Notes under the pieces: generated by a model
Databases searched by the model: none
What the model saw: only the letters and a program-made list of their open reading frames with translations
What the model was told of the DNA's origin: nothing
Made by a program: the position numbers and the translations under genes
From: Rhabdornis inornatus
Taxonomy: Eukaryota; Chordata; Aves; Passeriformes; Rhabdornithidae
DNA length: 64,000 nt
Assembly (NCBI GenBank): GCA_013397075.1
Contig: VWZS01006759.1
Coordinates: 289,173-353,172, forward strand
Direction: 5' to 3'
Shown here: positions 10,867 through 23,539 of the stretch, piece after piece
How the letters are laid out: every line of letters begins with the position of its first letter
Position numbering within the stretch: position 1 is the first letter of the stretch

Positions 10867-13726
10867 CCATAATATTCCAGCTCCAGTTTTACTTTGCTAA
10901 ACTTGATGTAGATTTAGCAAAAAACCAAACCAGTAAAACCTTGGCTTCACTGGTTATTTTATATTATTTTTTATTCTTCACCCAGTAAATTTAAATTACA
11001 ACGAAATATTAATTGGTCTTAGGCTGGTTGAGAATTTTGAAATGTATCAATATCACCAAGTCTTCCAGTGCAAATCAAGTCCACTTTAACCACCACAGCC
11101 TCATTCCAAACAGGAACAGAAGTAGAAAAACATATTAAATAATAGTTACAAAAATATTTAAGGAAGGCTGTGCTATTTTTTTATGTAATATTTCTGCCAC
11201 TCAATTCTCTGATGTAAAGGATGGAAGATAAGGGTGGGAATGGTTGCGTTTCTTAAAATATTTTGGAAGTTTTCAAGATAAATTCTTCTCATTTACCTGC
11301 AGCTGGGTCCATACAGTTGAAGTGAAGAAGGAGATGTTGAAAAAGAGAAGAACTTTTATTGTATTTCCTATTACTTGGAGCACAGCTAAAGCACAGCTCA
11401 GGTCAAGACCATTTCTATGTATTAAGTGGAAGAGATTAATGAGAGGCAAATACTGAAGGATAATGTAAATAAAGGCCAACCAAAACCACAGCCAAAGCCA
11501 TCAAATGTTGCTCTGAAGTCCTAATTTTGGCTATTTATAAATCACATTTTAAAAAAATCGGGTGGCTGTGATGGGATCTCACACTGGCACCACCACAGCA
11601 GCATCGAGGCTGCTGCTCTGTGGGTGGAGAAAACTGCAGACTTTCAGAAATCCTGTATGAAACAGATTCCTTGCCACTAAAGTCATAGTCAAAACAGCCC
11701 AGAGAATAATTGTATGGAGAAATATAAAAACTGCCAATCCTCCTTTTTCTCAGGTTTTCCAAACACCTGCCAGCAAACTGCATTAGAGGGGCTTTTCTTT
11801 CTTATATTTAAGAGCCCTGTGAGAAATAAATAAAATAAATTCAAAGCACCCTCACCATTTCCTAGAGCATTTTCTGCTGATGGGATTTCCACGTCAGGAA
11901 ATGGCACAAGTGCTTGTGCCACCCATTGGTCCCCTCTGTGTGTGTGATGCTGGGGAGGCAGGTGAGTGCAGGGAGCAGCAGGTAACACACTGGGAGCTTC
12001 AGTTGCAACACCACAAAATTAATGAGCAGCTTTGGAGTTGTAATTTGTAGACTTCACAGAGAACCAGGGAAGATTATAAATGCTGTTGACCTAGAAGAAG
12101 TAATAGAGAATTCAGTATTCAGAACTGAAGAATAATTTGTAAGGGAATAAAGTCCAGCCTGAGCCATGACTGCTGTCTGTTGACAGATGGCAGAGAAGCA
12201 TCTCCTCCATTCTCTCTCATTAAAATAATTATGGCAATGTATGTTAGACTCTCTTCAAGCCTGGCATTTTCACAGCACATGCAGGGGCATCAGCGTTGCA
12301 GGAATAAGGTGAAATAATAATGGAAACACATCTCTGGCACGCAAAGGGCATTTGATATTAAACTTACCTGCTTCCAGAAATAACAGCAGGGAGAAATTTG
12401 TTACCTCAGAATAAATGAAATGATTTCCCTGATTCTTACAGGAGGTTAATTAGAGCTCTCTGCTAACTTGAGAAACACATCCCAAATCCAGGTCAAGCCC
12501 CGGTTCGGCTGATGAGCCTCTGCCTTACGTAACTCCTCAGAACCAACTCTGTTTCTCCTTTCTTTTACCTTGGCTGCCAATTGCTCCCTGTAAAACTGCA
12601 AATCAGATGCAGTCCAGTGTGAAACTTCTTCCCAGCTGTCAAATAATAAAGTCAGGGAAACCACGGGATGAGAGAATTTAGGTTGCAGGAGATATATTCC
12701 AGGTTCGAGCGCATCTCTTGCACGGGCAGTGCATTTGTGTTCTGGTGCTCTGGGGGGGACTGGGAGGAGAGGGGAGTGAGCCCAGTGATGCCCTGTGCTG
12801 TTAATGACTCCAGCAGGTAGTTAGTGACTCCAGTTAATTACCCAGCCCTGCGAGTCCTTGTCCCCACCACGGTGTGACACGAGCGCTGCGTGATGTCGCG
12901 GCGAGCAAAAATTACCTGGTGTCAGCACTCCCCTGTGCTGCTCCTCGCTGCTGTTCTCCCCAATATGATTCACTTTCATTATTTATGAGACTTGTCTCAC
13001 TAACCCTCAGCAACGGTTCCAAATAATGATAGGAATCTGTCAGTGTAGGATTGTATTTCTCAAAACAATAACCACAGTTCCTGGAAATGTCAATATGTCA
13101 ATTGAGGGTAACACATCTCTCAATAAACCAATATTTTGTAAAAACAAAACAAAATCTAAGGCGAAAAAAAAAAATCATGCATGGGAAACGGAAATTTGAG
13201 CTCCATGGAGCTCTTCTCTTGCAATGCCCAGCACAAAAATTCCTGCTTCCTGCCGGACGGTGGAGACAGAAAGGCAAAATTTTGTCTTCCTCCAATTAAA
13301 AACTGCCAAACATTCAATATTTTACCTCTTCACACTCATGAAACGCCATGAGAAAGAGATAAGACTTCTTTGGCAGAAGTCAAAGAGCTCATGCTACAGC
13401 AGAACCAAAACTGGGTAACACAATATGCAGAAAACTGAACCAAGGATAAATCAGGTCCTTGAGGAGTTCCATCCTGAACCCAATGATTTCAACATTTGGA
13501 GCCAATCAAATGCATTTCTACACCAGTGTTGAAGTCACCCTTTCACACATCTGCCTTTTATCCCAGGGCAAGAACAACAGAGGTGATCAAATCCCTGCCT
13601 TCAGTTTATTGGCTTTGCATTTCCACCCAAACATCTCCCATGTTCTTAGAGCCCAATGTTAATCAAATAAATTTTATTAACTATGTAGTTCTGAAAGCAT
13701 TTCTGTAGCTCTGTGAGATATTTAAA
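10867..13726. other. Non-coding interval
   Basis: No gene or repeat recognised. A CpG-containing patch at about 12690-12920 ('ttcgagcgcatc', 'gagcgctgcgtgatgtcgcg') stands out from the AT-rich surroundings and could be a small regulatory element. Open frames up to about 100 codons are unremarkable. Confidence 0.35.
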
Positions 13727-13858
13727 GAACCCCAGACTGGTCTGAGTTGGGAGGAACCTTAAAGCTCATCCCACCCCACTTCTGGCGTGGCAGGGACACC
13801 TTCCACTGTCCCAGGTGGCTCCAAGCCCTGTCCAACGTGGCTTTGGACACTTTTAGAA
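13727..13858 (-). mobile_element. CR1 LINE fragment, diverged
   Basis: On the plus strand: 'aaccccagactggtctgag', 'ttgggaggaaccttaaagc', 'tggcgtggcagggacacc', 'ccactgtcccagg', 'ccaagccctgtccaacg'. These are the reverse-complement CR1 3' landmarks in the right order with many substitutions, so it is an older insertion. Confidence 0.8.
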
Positions 13859-14868
13859 CCCAAAAGGAAACTGGTGAAGGGTTTTCTCAGATTCAGCAGC
13901 AGCTTTAACATATGGGTAGGAAAACCTGAGGGTGTTTCACGTGATGCTTAAATTATCAGAAATCGAGAGACCATTGGCTATCTCTGAAATTGCAGGATGT
14001 TGAAGTGGAAACATTAAAAAAAATCAAACTAAAGAAAAATAAAGTTCTACAAAACCAAAGTTCTACAGAAAAATGTATTGATTTGCTAGAGAAATGTTCT
14101 GCTAAAAAGTAGAACTGTTCTAAAGCACAATACGAAGAATATTAAAAGCACTAAAATTTCTGTTTCCCACTGCAACCCTCACAATCTGTGTGTTGGGAAT
14201 AGGGAAAATACAGCCTATCTATTTTGAAGAATATAAATTTATCACAACAGCTGTAAATCCCCACCCCTGACACAAACTACAAATAACTACGCAGCCCTCC
14301 CGAACAAATCATCTTGAATTTAATCTTTCCCAACCCAAAGACCATCCTATTTGGCTCATATTGTACATCTTTCTCCACCACTTGCATGGGACTTTGGTTT
14401 GGAGTGATCCATTTATTCTGGAAAATTCCAACTTGTAGAGCAAAGATCATCAAAGCTGCGAGAGCTGATCTAAGAGAAAATTAAATAAACATACCGGCTT
14501 CACATGACACTACGTGCAGCACATGATGTTAAACAACAGGAGGTAAAAGTGCTAATTAAACAGTTTATATCCTTCAAAATGTACAATCTCCAATGATCAA
14601 GGAGCATGAATTAGGTAAGTAAATATAAGGGAGCCTGGAATGGCAGCCTGACACTCCGGGAGCGGCGCAGGGGTGACAGGGATCTGCCAAGCCACGGCAC
14701 AGCCTCTCCAAGGGAGCTGCAGCAATCCTGCCCTTGGGAAAATCAAAGGCCAGGACAAAGTGCACAATAGAGGAGGTGGGCTGTCTTCATCCCTAACAGC
14801 ACGAGCCTCTGGTCACAAGGCAACAGCAATAATTGGGTGTTTCTCAGCAATCTCCACCACACGGTCCT

Positions 14869-16516
14869 GAGAGCCATCGACATTCGGGGGCGCCTCCAGA
14901 GGCAGCCACAAACGACAAAGGATATAAACATCACAAGGCTACAGAGCTTCAGACATCAAGGGCTATAAACAACCAGGATGAGATGATTCCAGACACAAAA
15001 CAACCGGAAAAGCTCAGCCACTAAGGAGCACGTTCAGAGTGTCACCACCAGCCCTGAGTGCCAGAGGGTGTCAGCAAGGAACAGACACAATTCTCACTGT
15101 GTCTCCCATCAGGAACAGGATAATGGGTCTCTGCTCTGTGAGGGACACTGCTGGCCTAACTGGTCCAGAGATAGTCCTGACTCATGGCCTGCTGCTCACA
15201 GAACTCTAGAAAATAAATCATAGAATATCCTGAGTTAGAAGGGACCCACAGCATGGTCAAGTCTGACTCCTGGCCCTGTTCAGGACAATGCCAAAAATCA
15301 CATCACGTGTCTGTGTTGTTTCTCCTGTTCTTCCTTTTCTTTTCTGTTCTTCAAGTACCTCCTGTTGCTTCCTCTGATTAGCAGAAATTCTCCAGCTTTC
15401 CTTTAGAAACAATCTTTCCCTTAAAAATGTCATCCTTGACTCTGCTGAGTCTGGATGAACCCAAGTCCATCACACTCTCAGTGCTGAAGTTCCTCCTACC
15501 CTCCTACTTGCCCTGCAAACATTTTATATTACATTTGTTCATACATCTCAAATATTGATAAAACCCCACTCCTTCACCACTCTAATTATCTTTTCATCCC
15601 TCAAATACCTCTCTGTTGCTTCCTCCAAAACCTCTCTCTCACTCCATACTCCATCACCTGTTTAATTCCCATTCTCTCTCCTCATGGCCAACTTAATTCT
15701 CTCAACAACCAAATCCAAGGCTGCATGTCCCTGCATTTTCCCAAAAGTGTCACTTCTGCAGTAAGGGCACCCAAACCACCCAGCCTTTGCCTCAGCAATG
15801 CCCAGCTTTCAGCTGAGTGACCACATACCCTCCTGGTCCTGTGAAAAACCCCTTCCAGTCCCACAGCTGACACCAGGTGAACTTCCTCTCCATCATTCCA
15901 AAACAGCCACATTTCAGTGCCAGCAAAGTGCAGTAGGCAAGAGACTGAACCAAACCTGCTGTTTGCCACTAAACTTGCAGTCTGCAGCTGCACTGACAAG
16001 ATTTCACGAGTGACAGGAGCCATATTTATCATATAAACAAATAGGAAGCCCCAAATGAGAGAATTAATCTCCCTCCTGCACATATGCTCCCTTCCCCAGC
16101 CCTGTACACATGCAGAGCATCGAGTTTGAACATGGGCTGGCACAACTATCAATCCACAGCAAACTTATCTTAAAGCAATCAGAGCTTAATTAAAGGCAGA
16201 GAGAGGTCAATATGTTCATATGCAAGATGATTCACTATGATGTCACTTGGGTACAATCAATTAAAACACACAGGGTATTTTTTAAATGGGAAAACCTGAG
16301 TGGGGAGCCTGTTGTCTACCCAAAGGTTTTGCTATGCTTTAAAAGCTTCATTTAAATATTTTTTTCGCCTTATTTATATGCACAAAAGTAACGGTTATAT
16401 CAGATATTCATAGGTGATTTAGATGATTGATACCAATTTCTCTTCATAATATGACTAGCAAATAAAAAACACAGCGGTTCTCATATAAAAAAGTAATGTG
16501 TGACAAGGTTTCCTAA
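14869..16516. repeat. Direct duplication, copy 1 (1648 bp)
   Basis: This segment is repeated, apparently base for base, at 16518-18165 with a constant offset of 1649. Copy 1 begins at 'gagagccatcgac' and ends at 'gtttcctaa', immediately before a single N at 16517. Identical translations of corresponding open frames in both copies (156 codons at 15682 and 17331; 71 codons at 15798 and 17447) support near-identity. Perfect identity plus an N at the junction is what unmerged overlapping contig ends look like, although a very recent true tandem duplication is possible. Confidence 0.97.
15214..15314 (-). mobile_element. CR1 LINE fragment, old subfamily (within duplication copy 1)
   Basis: 'aatcatagaatatcctgag' followed by 'agaagggaccca', 'tcaagtctgactcctggcc' and 'aggacaatgccaaaaatca' is the reverse complement of an older CR1 3' end, in which 'ATATCCTGAGTTGGAAGGG' precedes 'GAGTCCAACTCCTGGC'. 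It is truncated at about 100 bp. Its twin is at 16863-16963. Confidence 0.7.
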
Positions 16517-16517
16517 N
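16517..16517. other. Single N: assembly join
   Basis: The only ambiguous base between the two 1648-bp identical copies. It marks a join of unknown length or a placeholder gap. The sequence on its left continues correctly into 18166 if copy 2 is removed. Confidence 0.9.
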
Positions 16518-18165
16518 GAGAGCCATCGACATTCGGGGGCGCCTCCAGAGGCAGCCACAAACGACAAAGGATATAAACATCACAAGGCTACAGAGCTTCA
16601 GACATCAAGGGCTATAAACAACCAGGATGAGATGATTCCAGACACAAAACAACCGGAAAAGCTCAGCCACTAAGGAGCACGTTCAGAGTGTCACCACCAG
16701 CCCTGAGTGCCAGAGGGTGTCAGCAAGGAACAGACACAATTCTCACTGTGTCTCCCATCAGGAACAGGATAATGGGTCTCTGCTCTGTGAGGGACACTGC
16801 TGGCCTAACTGGTCCAGAGATAGTCCTGACTCATGGCCTGCTGCTCACAGAACTCTAGAAAATAAATCATAGAATATCCTGAGTTAGAAGGGACCCACAG
16901 CATGGTCAAGTCTGACTCCTGGCCCTGTTCAGGACAATGCCAAAAATCACATCACGTGTCTGTGTTGTTTCTCCTGTTCTTCCTTTTCTTTTCTGTTCTT
17001 CAAGTACCTCCTGTTGCTTCCTCTGATTAGCAGAAATTCTCCAGCTTTCCTTTAGAAACAATCTTTCCCTTAAAAATGTCATCCTTGACTCTGCTGAGTC
17101 TGGATGAACCCAAGTCCATCACACTCTCAGTGCTGAAGTTCCTCCTACCCTCCTACTTGCCCTGCAAACATTTTATATTACATTTGTTCATACATCTCAA
17201 ATATTGATAAAACCCCACTCCTTCACCACTCTAATTATCTTTTCATCCCTCAAATACCTCTCTGTTGCTTCCTCCAAAACCTCTCTCTCACTCCATACTC
17301 CATCACCTGTTTAATTCCCATTCTCTCTCCTCATGGCCAACTTAATTCTCTCAACAACCAAATCCAAGGCTGCATGTCCCTGCATTTTCCCAAAAGTGTC
17401 ACTTCTGCAGTAAGGGCACCCAAACCACCCAGCCTTTGCCTCAGCAATGCCCAGCTTTCAGCTGAGTGACCACATACCCTCCTGGTCCTGTGAAAAACCC
17501 CTTCCAGTCCCACAGCTGACACCAGGTGAACTTCCTCTCCATCATTCCAAAACAGCCACATTTCAGTGCCAGCAAAGTGCAGTAGGCAAGAGACTGAACC
17601 AAACCTGCTGTTTGCCACTAAACTTGCAGTCTGCAGCTGCACTGACAAGATTTCACGAGTGACAGGAGCCATATTTATCATATAAACAAATAGGAAGCCC
17701 CAAATGAGAGAATTAATCTCCCTCCTGCACATATGCTCCCTTCCCCAGCCCTGTACACATGCAGAGCATCGAGTTTGAACATGGGCTGGCACAACTATCA
17801 ATCCACAGCAAACTTATCTTAAAGCAATCAGAGCTTAATTAAAGGCAGAGAGAGGTCAATATGTTCATATGCAAGATGATTCACTATGATGTCACTTGGG
17901 TACAATCAATTAAAACACACAGGGTATTTTTTAAATGGGAAAACCTGAGTGGGGAGCCTGTTGTCTACCCAAAGGTTTTGCTATGCTTTAAAAGCTTCAT
18001 TTAAATATTTTTTTCGCCTTATTTATATGCACAAAAGTAACGGTTATATCAGATATTCATAGGTGATTTAGATGATTGATACCAATTTCTCTTCATAATA
18101 TGACTAGCAAATAAAAAACACAGCGGTTCTCATATAAAAAAGTAATGTGTGACAAGGTTTCCTAA
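16518..18165. repeat. Direct duplication, copy 2 (1648 bp)
   Basis: Second copy of 14869-16516. Its right edge 'gtttcctaa' runs directly into unique sequence ('aacatttctattttgg') at 18166, while copy 1 stops at the N. This fits copy 2 starting a new contig whose first 1648 bases overlap the end of the previous one. The segment carries no gene; its 3' half is the AT-rich element described at 17800-18640. Confidence 0.97.
16863..16963 (-). mobile_element. CR1 LINE fragment, old subfamily (within duplication copy 2)
   Basis: Same element as at 15214-15314, displaced by exactly 1649 bases as part of the duplicated segment. If the duplication is an assembly artefact, only one copy exists in the genome. 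Confidence 0.7.
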
Positions 18166-18640
18166 AACATTTCTATTTTGGACCTCACAAGCTAAATTGC
18201 TTTTGCTGGCCCCTTCCACCTCTCAGCATGGTTGACAGACAAATTGATCGAAACATCGGAAAATAATATGCTTGCAAAATTTCTCTGGGTGAGTTTTCAG
18301 TCTTTTGAATTTTTCATACCAGAACAAAATGAAAGATTGCCTCCTTGATTTTTCCTCCATTATGCGTCCCCATCTTATGTACTACAGGAACATACAATAC
18401 TTCAAATAGCAGCAATACATTGTAAACAAAATGTAGAACATTTTTCATAGAACACCCAAGCCGTGCGAAGTTAAAAGACTGGGTAGCAGGAATCTTTGCC
18501 CTGCAGATTATGTTGTTCAATTATAATGAATTCATACATTTGAAGTTGCCTTAGGGCCTCTCATTAGACTTAGGGGTGTTTATTACAGGAAATATTGCTT
18601 GTATCATTTAAGAAGCAAGAAGGCTGGATGATTTGATTAG
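17800..18640. promoter_or_regulatory. Possible conserved non-coding element
   Basis: An AT-rich, repeat-free stretch with homeodomain-type words ('cttaattaaagg' at about 17834, 'caattaaaac' at about 17907), an octamer-like 'catatgcaaga' (about 17866) and many short words of the kind seen in deeply conserved enhancers. The left half is also present in copy 1 at 16150-16516. No open frame of note is present. The call rests on sequence texture only, and an alignment to other vertebrates is needed. Confidence 0.25.
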
Positions 18641-18863
18641 AAATGTTGACAGTTGAGGTGTGTAAAAAATATGTCATTCACCCACATTTTCCCCCCACTT
18701 TAATATTAGGATCCTTCATTTTTTATGAATTCTTTAACCCCTTCCTCCCTTGCCTGCAGCCCATGGCACAGCCCGTGCTCGGCATCGTTGGTTCTTCACC
18801 AGGAGCTGCTGGTGTGGAAACACCAGTCCATGTTTTCCACATGCTAGCAGGAGGAAAACACAA

Positions 18864-19415
18864 CCATTCCTATTCCCATCCCTATGCCCATTATTCCCAT
18901 TTCCATCCCCATCTCCATTTTTCCCATTCCCATTTCCATCCCCATCCCCATTATTCCCATTCCCATCCCCAACCCCATCCCCATTATTACCATCCCCATT
19001 CCTATTCCCATTCCTATCCCTATCCCCATTATTCCCATTCCATCCCCATCCCCATTATTCCCATTCCNTCTATTCCCACGCCCATTCCCATTCCCACGCC
19101 CATTCCCATCCCTATCCCCATTATTCCCATTCCAACCCCATCCCCATTATTCCCACTCCTATTTCCATCCCTGTCCTCATTATTCCCATTTCCAACCCCC
19201 ATTATTCTCATCCCCATTCTCATTCCCATCCCCAACCCCATCCCCATTCCTATTCCCAGTCCCAGTCCCATTCCCATCCCTATCCCCATTATTCCCATCC
19301 CCATTCCTATTCCCACTCCCATTCCTCATTCCCACTGCCATTCCCGTTCCCATCCCCCAGTCCAACCCCCATTATCCTCATTCCCATCCCCATCATCCCC
19401 ATTCCCATCCCTCCC
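18864..19415. repeat. Hexamer simple repeat (CCCATT/CCCATC)n with an N
   Basis: About 550 bp of imperfect tandem 'CCCATT', 'CCCATC', 'CCTATT' and 'CCATTATT' units. The plus strand is almost devoid of G. The minus strand therefore shows long series of GGG/GGGG runs spaced by AAT/AT, a G-quadruplex-capable pattern. A single N at 19068 interrupts the array, so its true length is uncertain. Open frames of 235-293 codons in all three plus frames, made of His/Pro/Ser/Ile/Phe, are artefacts of the repeat and are not genes. Confidence 0.95.
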
Positions 19416-19943
19416 ATGGCACAGCCCCAGATCCACCCCCAGCTCCCACAGAAATGGGAATTATTCTTCCCACACTGTCTGGAGCTCATTCCCTCCCACT
19501 GGCACCACATGGAATTTTGGCTGAATTATCTCCTTCCACACTGCACAGCCAAGAGCTCCTCAGCTTTTGGGCCAAACCAAACCAGTCCTGACAGAATAAC
19601 TTGAATCAAGGCAGTTGGCAACGTTGATTAAGTGGCAGGGGTTGATCAGAAAGCTACAGTAATACATAAATAAATAAGAATTATTGTTTGTTCATGCCTT
19701 AATTTCTTTTTTTTGGTGGAAAATGGATCAGTATTTTCATACTCTTGAAGGGGAACATGCAGCACTTTCAATTCCAACTGACCTCAGAATGTGCTTTAGA
19801 TGATGAGTAATTCCAAGAAAATTCATTAATTTTTGGACAAGGTCTTGTGAAATCCACTAGTTTGAGTATTAACACCCCCAAACTTGCAGTAATTCTTACA
19901 ACAGCTTGAATTCATGGAGTGGTTACTACCATTTTATCAAACT
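19416..19943. other. Non-coding interval
   Basis: Unique DNA to the right of the hexamer array, with nothing recognised. It includes a short poly-T run at about 19707. Confidence 0.45.
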
Positions 19944-19972
19944 TTATTATTATTATTATTATTATTATTATT
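19944..19972. repeat. (TTA)n microsatellite
   Basis: About nine uninterrupted TTA units at 19944-19972, followed by an interrupted 'ttttattaat'. Confidence 0.9.
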
Positions 19973-22900
19973 TTATTAATTTAGATTAGAGCATCCCTGA
20001 AAACGAGCACATGAAGTGTGCATATAAAATCATGCCACAAAACCATTAAGTAATTATAAAGACTGATAACACAGATAAAAAAACCTCCACTTCAGGGCCT
20101 ACCTTGTTTAGTATCTGTAGTTTGCCAAACTCAGATTTGGTTTCCATTTTCCACACTAAGCTAAGCCAGAGAAATTTGACTTAAACACATCTTTACTTTG
20201 AGAAATTTAAATAATATTAAAATCTGTATTTGAGGAGGAAACAAAGCTCTTACAGATGCTTTAGACTTCGGATCCAATCACAGCACCATTTAAAAAGACT
20301 AAATTTTTTAAAAAATATATCAAAAGTGATATATTTCCATATTTATACTGTATTTATATGTATTTAAATGAGACCCAAGTGATTGCAGAGGTAGGAACGT
20401 TCTTGTTAACACAGAGTTAAAGAAACATCAATGGGGTTGAAAGTAATTAGGCTAAAATATGTGATGTGTAATAATAATAATAAACTTGGAAGGATTTCTG
20501 ACACGACCAGTAAGTGCTTTCCTCCTCCAAGGACCTGGTATTTGCCATTTCATCCTGTCTGCAAAATATCACAGAATGGTGACAGTCTGGAGCCAAATTT
20601 CATTTTCCTACCACAAGTCAACACAAACTAGACTTAACAACTCATTTCAGTAGTGATTTGCAATTTTTCTTCCCTTTTTTGGCTGCTAACTAGACCCAAA
20701 CAAACAGCTTCCACTGAAACAGAAGTATTTTTAATAGATATGTCTATTTTCCCTGTATTTAAAGATACTTCACATCTCTCCTCCAAATAAAATTTCATCA
20801 CGTCTCTAAATGCTTGAGACAAAATTTCAATTTTTGATGATTATTTTATATTCAGGTGTAGAGCAGGGTCAGAAATTTGATTTCAAAGGGCAGGTCAGAT
20901 GTGTTTAGGACTCACACCCTTTGCATTAAGAGACTCCCCTCTGTCCCATAGGTCCAAAGCCCTTCCCAAGTAGCTAATCTGCATTTAAAGACCCTTCCAC
21001 CTCTTAAAACACTTAACTAAATACTTGAAGGTGTTAAAGCCACAAGCTGCCTCCTATCTCCAAATATCTGCAGAACTAACAGTGCCATTCTTAAGTTAGG
21101 AGCAACAAATACTGGAAAACCTCCACAATTTGGCTTCCATATCTCTGAATTGGTATTTCAGTGACAGATGTTTGTTGCAGCAAAAACCTCTGTCAGAACA
21201 AAATTAGGTGATCTATCATTTTAAGATATGGTCTTCATATACTGTTTACTCGAAGATATCACTTGCCTCAAGCCAATTTTGACCAAGAACATTTTGTGAT
21301 ATGGAAGTGATTTGTATATCATCATTTTTGTGATAAATGTAGCTCTTGAACACAAAATAACCCACTATTCCACAGTATTACAGTTAAAACTCCTTCCCCA
21401 GTAAATCTGTACTACTGCTTTTATTACTACAAAGATACTGTATCTCGACTTCAATGCATTTCCCATTTTTATTCACGGAATAGGCTTGCCTGGTTCCCTG
21501 GTTTTACAGCAGGGAGCCTGGGCCTGGCCCCCTGCTCCACAGCAGAGATGTTCCTCCAGTTTTGGGGGGCACAGGAGGAGCACAGCACCCACCACAACAC
21601 CTATTTTATTTTTATTTCAGCCAGTGGGGCGAGGGGAACACGAAGAGATGCAAAACATCTTCCAAAGGACAGTGCCCACAGGCAGGGGCTGCCCTGGTTG
21701 TGCATGCAGGTCCAAAATTAACCTTTTAATTTCACAAACACTATTTTAGGGGTCTCAAACCTTCTGATTCATGAGTGATGGGAATAAAGCAGACACCTCC
21801 ACCTAACCCCATCTCCAGAAGGGCAGGGAGAAGACATAAGCCAACCAAAAAAGGCTAAAAAAACACCCAAAAAGGGCTAAAAAATGCTAATAAATCAAAA
21901 AAGCTGGGACAAATCACAGGTGGAGGTGGATGAGACAGAACAAGGACACTCCAAGGGTCTGAGTAACCATCACCTGACCTGAACAAACCACATTAAATGG
22001 AGGAGTTGAGGAGTTCCCACCACCTCTGTGGAGTGTGGCACCTTTTCAGGTGCACCGTGAGCTTGACAACTGATTTGAACCATAAATTATTAAATAAGCC
22101 ACTGAATAGCCATAATTCAGTAATGAACTTGAGCCATTATGAGCCTCAGGTTTATCTAAGCCAGTCTCAGGGACAAGGGGCTGTGGGTTTAAACCCTTCC
22201 CAAAGGAACGGCTGTGCCTCAACAGGTGTTTGTTTATTTTACCACATGTGGACCAACAGCCTGCCACCAAATATCCTTTATCCTGGCACTGTGTGTGCAG
22301 AACTTATCAACAAGATGATTTCTGTGCTATTTAATGGCAAGTGCCCAACTTGCTGCCTGGTAGAGGAAAGCTGGACAGTTATTCACCTGGAGTTTTGCTA
22401 TAATAGAAAGATCAGTTCGAGTATAAATTGATAAAATGATTCCTCTCTTCAGAGCATCTTCCCTGGGACCACCTCCAACCTACACTAGGCTTGGTCTCCA
22501 AAAATTCCTCCTCTGCTCACCTGCCATGCTCCTCTCCATATGGGAACAGTCCTGGCTTTCATGGACTGTCCTGGCTGGGAATATCCAGCATTTCCTTCGA
22601 CAAAACTAAAAGGTATCTTCTGTTTTCCCTGGCTCCTGTCACAACTCACATCCTTGCAGAGGAAAAAGGGCTGGGAATGCAGGAAAGGGGCTGATCAGGC
22701 AAAATGCCTCTTCCCAAATGGATGGGATGGGCAGTGGGAAAAGCCAGATCATCCTGGGAATTACTGTTCACCAACACCAATGAAAAACTGCAGAGCACTC
22801 AGGCCAAGGGAGCAGATTTTGCCATTTATTAGCATTAATTCCAGCACACAAAGACAAGACTGACCCTCTATTCTTCCAAAAGCAGAAGTTCAAGCACTCA

Positions 22901-23539
22901 GAACGCCTCACATTTAAAAAAAAATTTTTTTTAGAGTTTGAGGGTGCAAATTGGTATTACAAGAGTATATTTACAAGCAGACTCCTCACTCTACTTCAAT
23001 TCTGAAGTCTTCCCCCATGCAGGATTAGCAATAAACACACCGTGCAAAAGGATTCTTTTGACAATATAATTTCAGGCTTGCTGGTGTAATGTGAGCCAAT
23101 TTTTCCTTTTGTTTTCAAAGACTGCAGAAAAATGTGTATATTATATCCTCTGATCTTTTCACTTGTTGAGATCAGTATGTGCAAGTCCTCACAAAAGGGA
23201 AATTCTCCTTCACAGCTGCTCTGTGGCTTAAATGAGAGAAATGACGGGTCCAGAGCTCCAAAATCTGCCAGGATGTGCAGAAATTGTAAATTTTGAAAGC
23301 AAATCTTAAAGCATGTCTTAAAGGAATGAAAGCAAATTTAAATCTTTCACCAGAGGAAAAATCTGGAGTTTTTACTTCTCAGGGACTTTTGACCATGGTT
23401 AGTTTGCATCTGTCACATCTATCAAAAACAACAATTATTTTATTCTTGCTATTACATCAAAACCCCGACCAAGACACCAGGATTTGGCCTACAGCAACAC
23501 AACCACTGAGAGGAATTTTTGCCAGGGTTCAATTTGCAT
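19973..23539. other. Non-coding interval
   Basis: No gene, LINE or LTR was recognised. The lack of CR1 insertions from 18166 to 26010 is notable compared with the rest of the window. An A9T8 tract lies at about 22916-22932. The longest open frame (21997-22431, plus, 144 codons) has no recognisable domain and no splice context. Confidence 0.4.

Noticed and set aside
15682..17801. A 156-codon minus-strand open frame present twice with identical sequence
   Set aside because: The identity reflects the 1648-bp duplicated segment and is not a gene family. The translation has no recognisable domain.
18643..19604. Open frames of 235-293 codons rich in His, Pro, Ser, Ile and Phe
   Set aside because: They are translations of the CCCATT hexamer array in three frames, contain an N, and have no non-repeat domain.
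22916..22932. A9T8 palindromic tract as a possible terminator or origin
   Set aside because: Such A/T tracts are common in vertebrate non-coding DNA; nothing around it supports a function.
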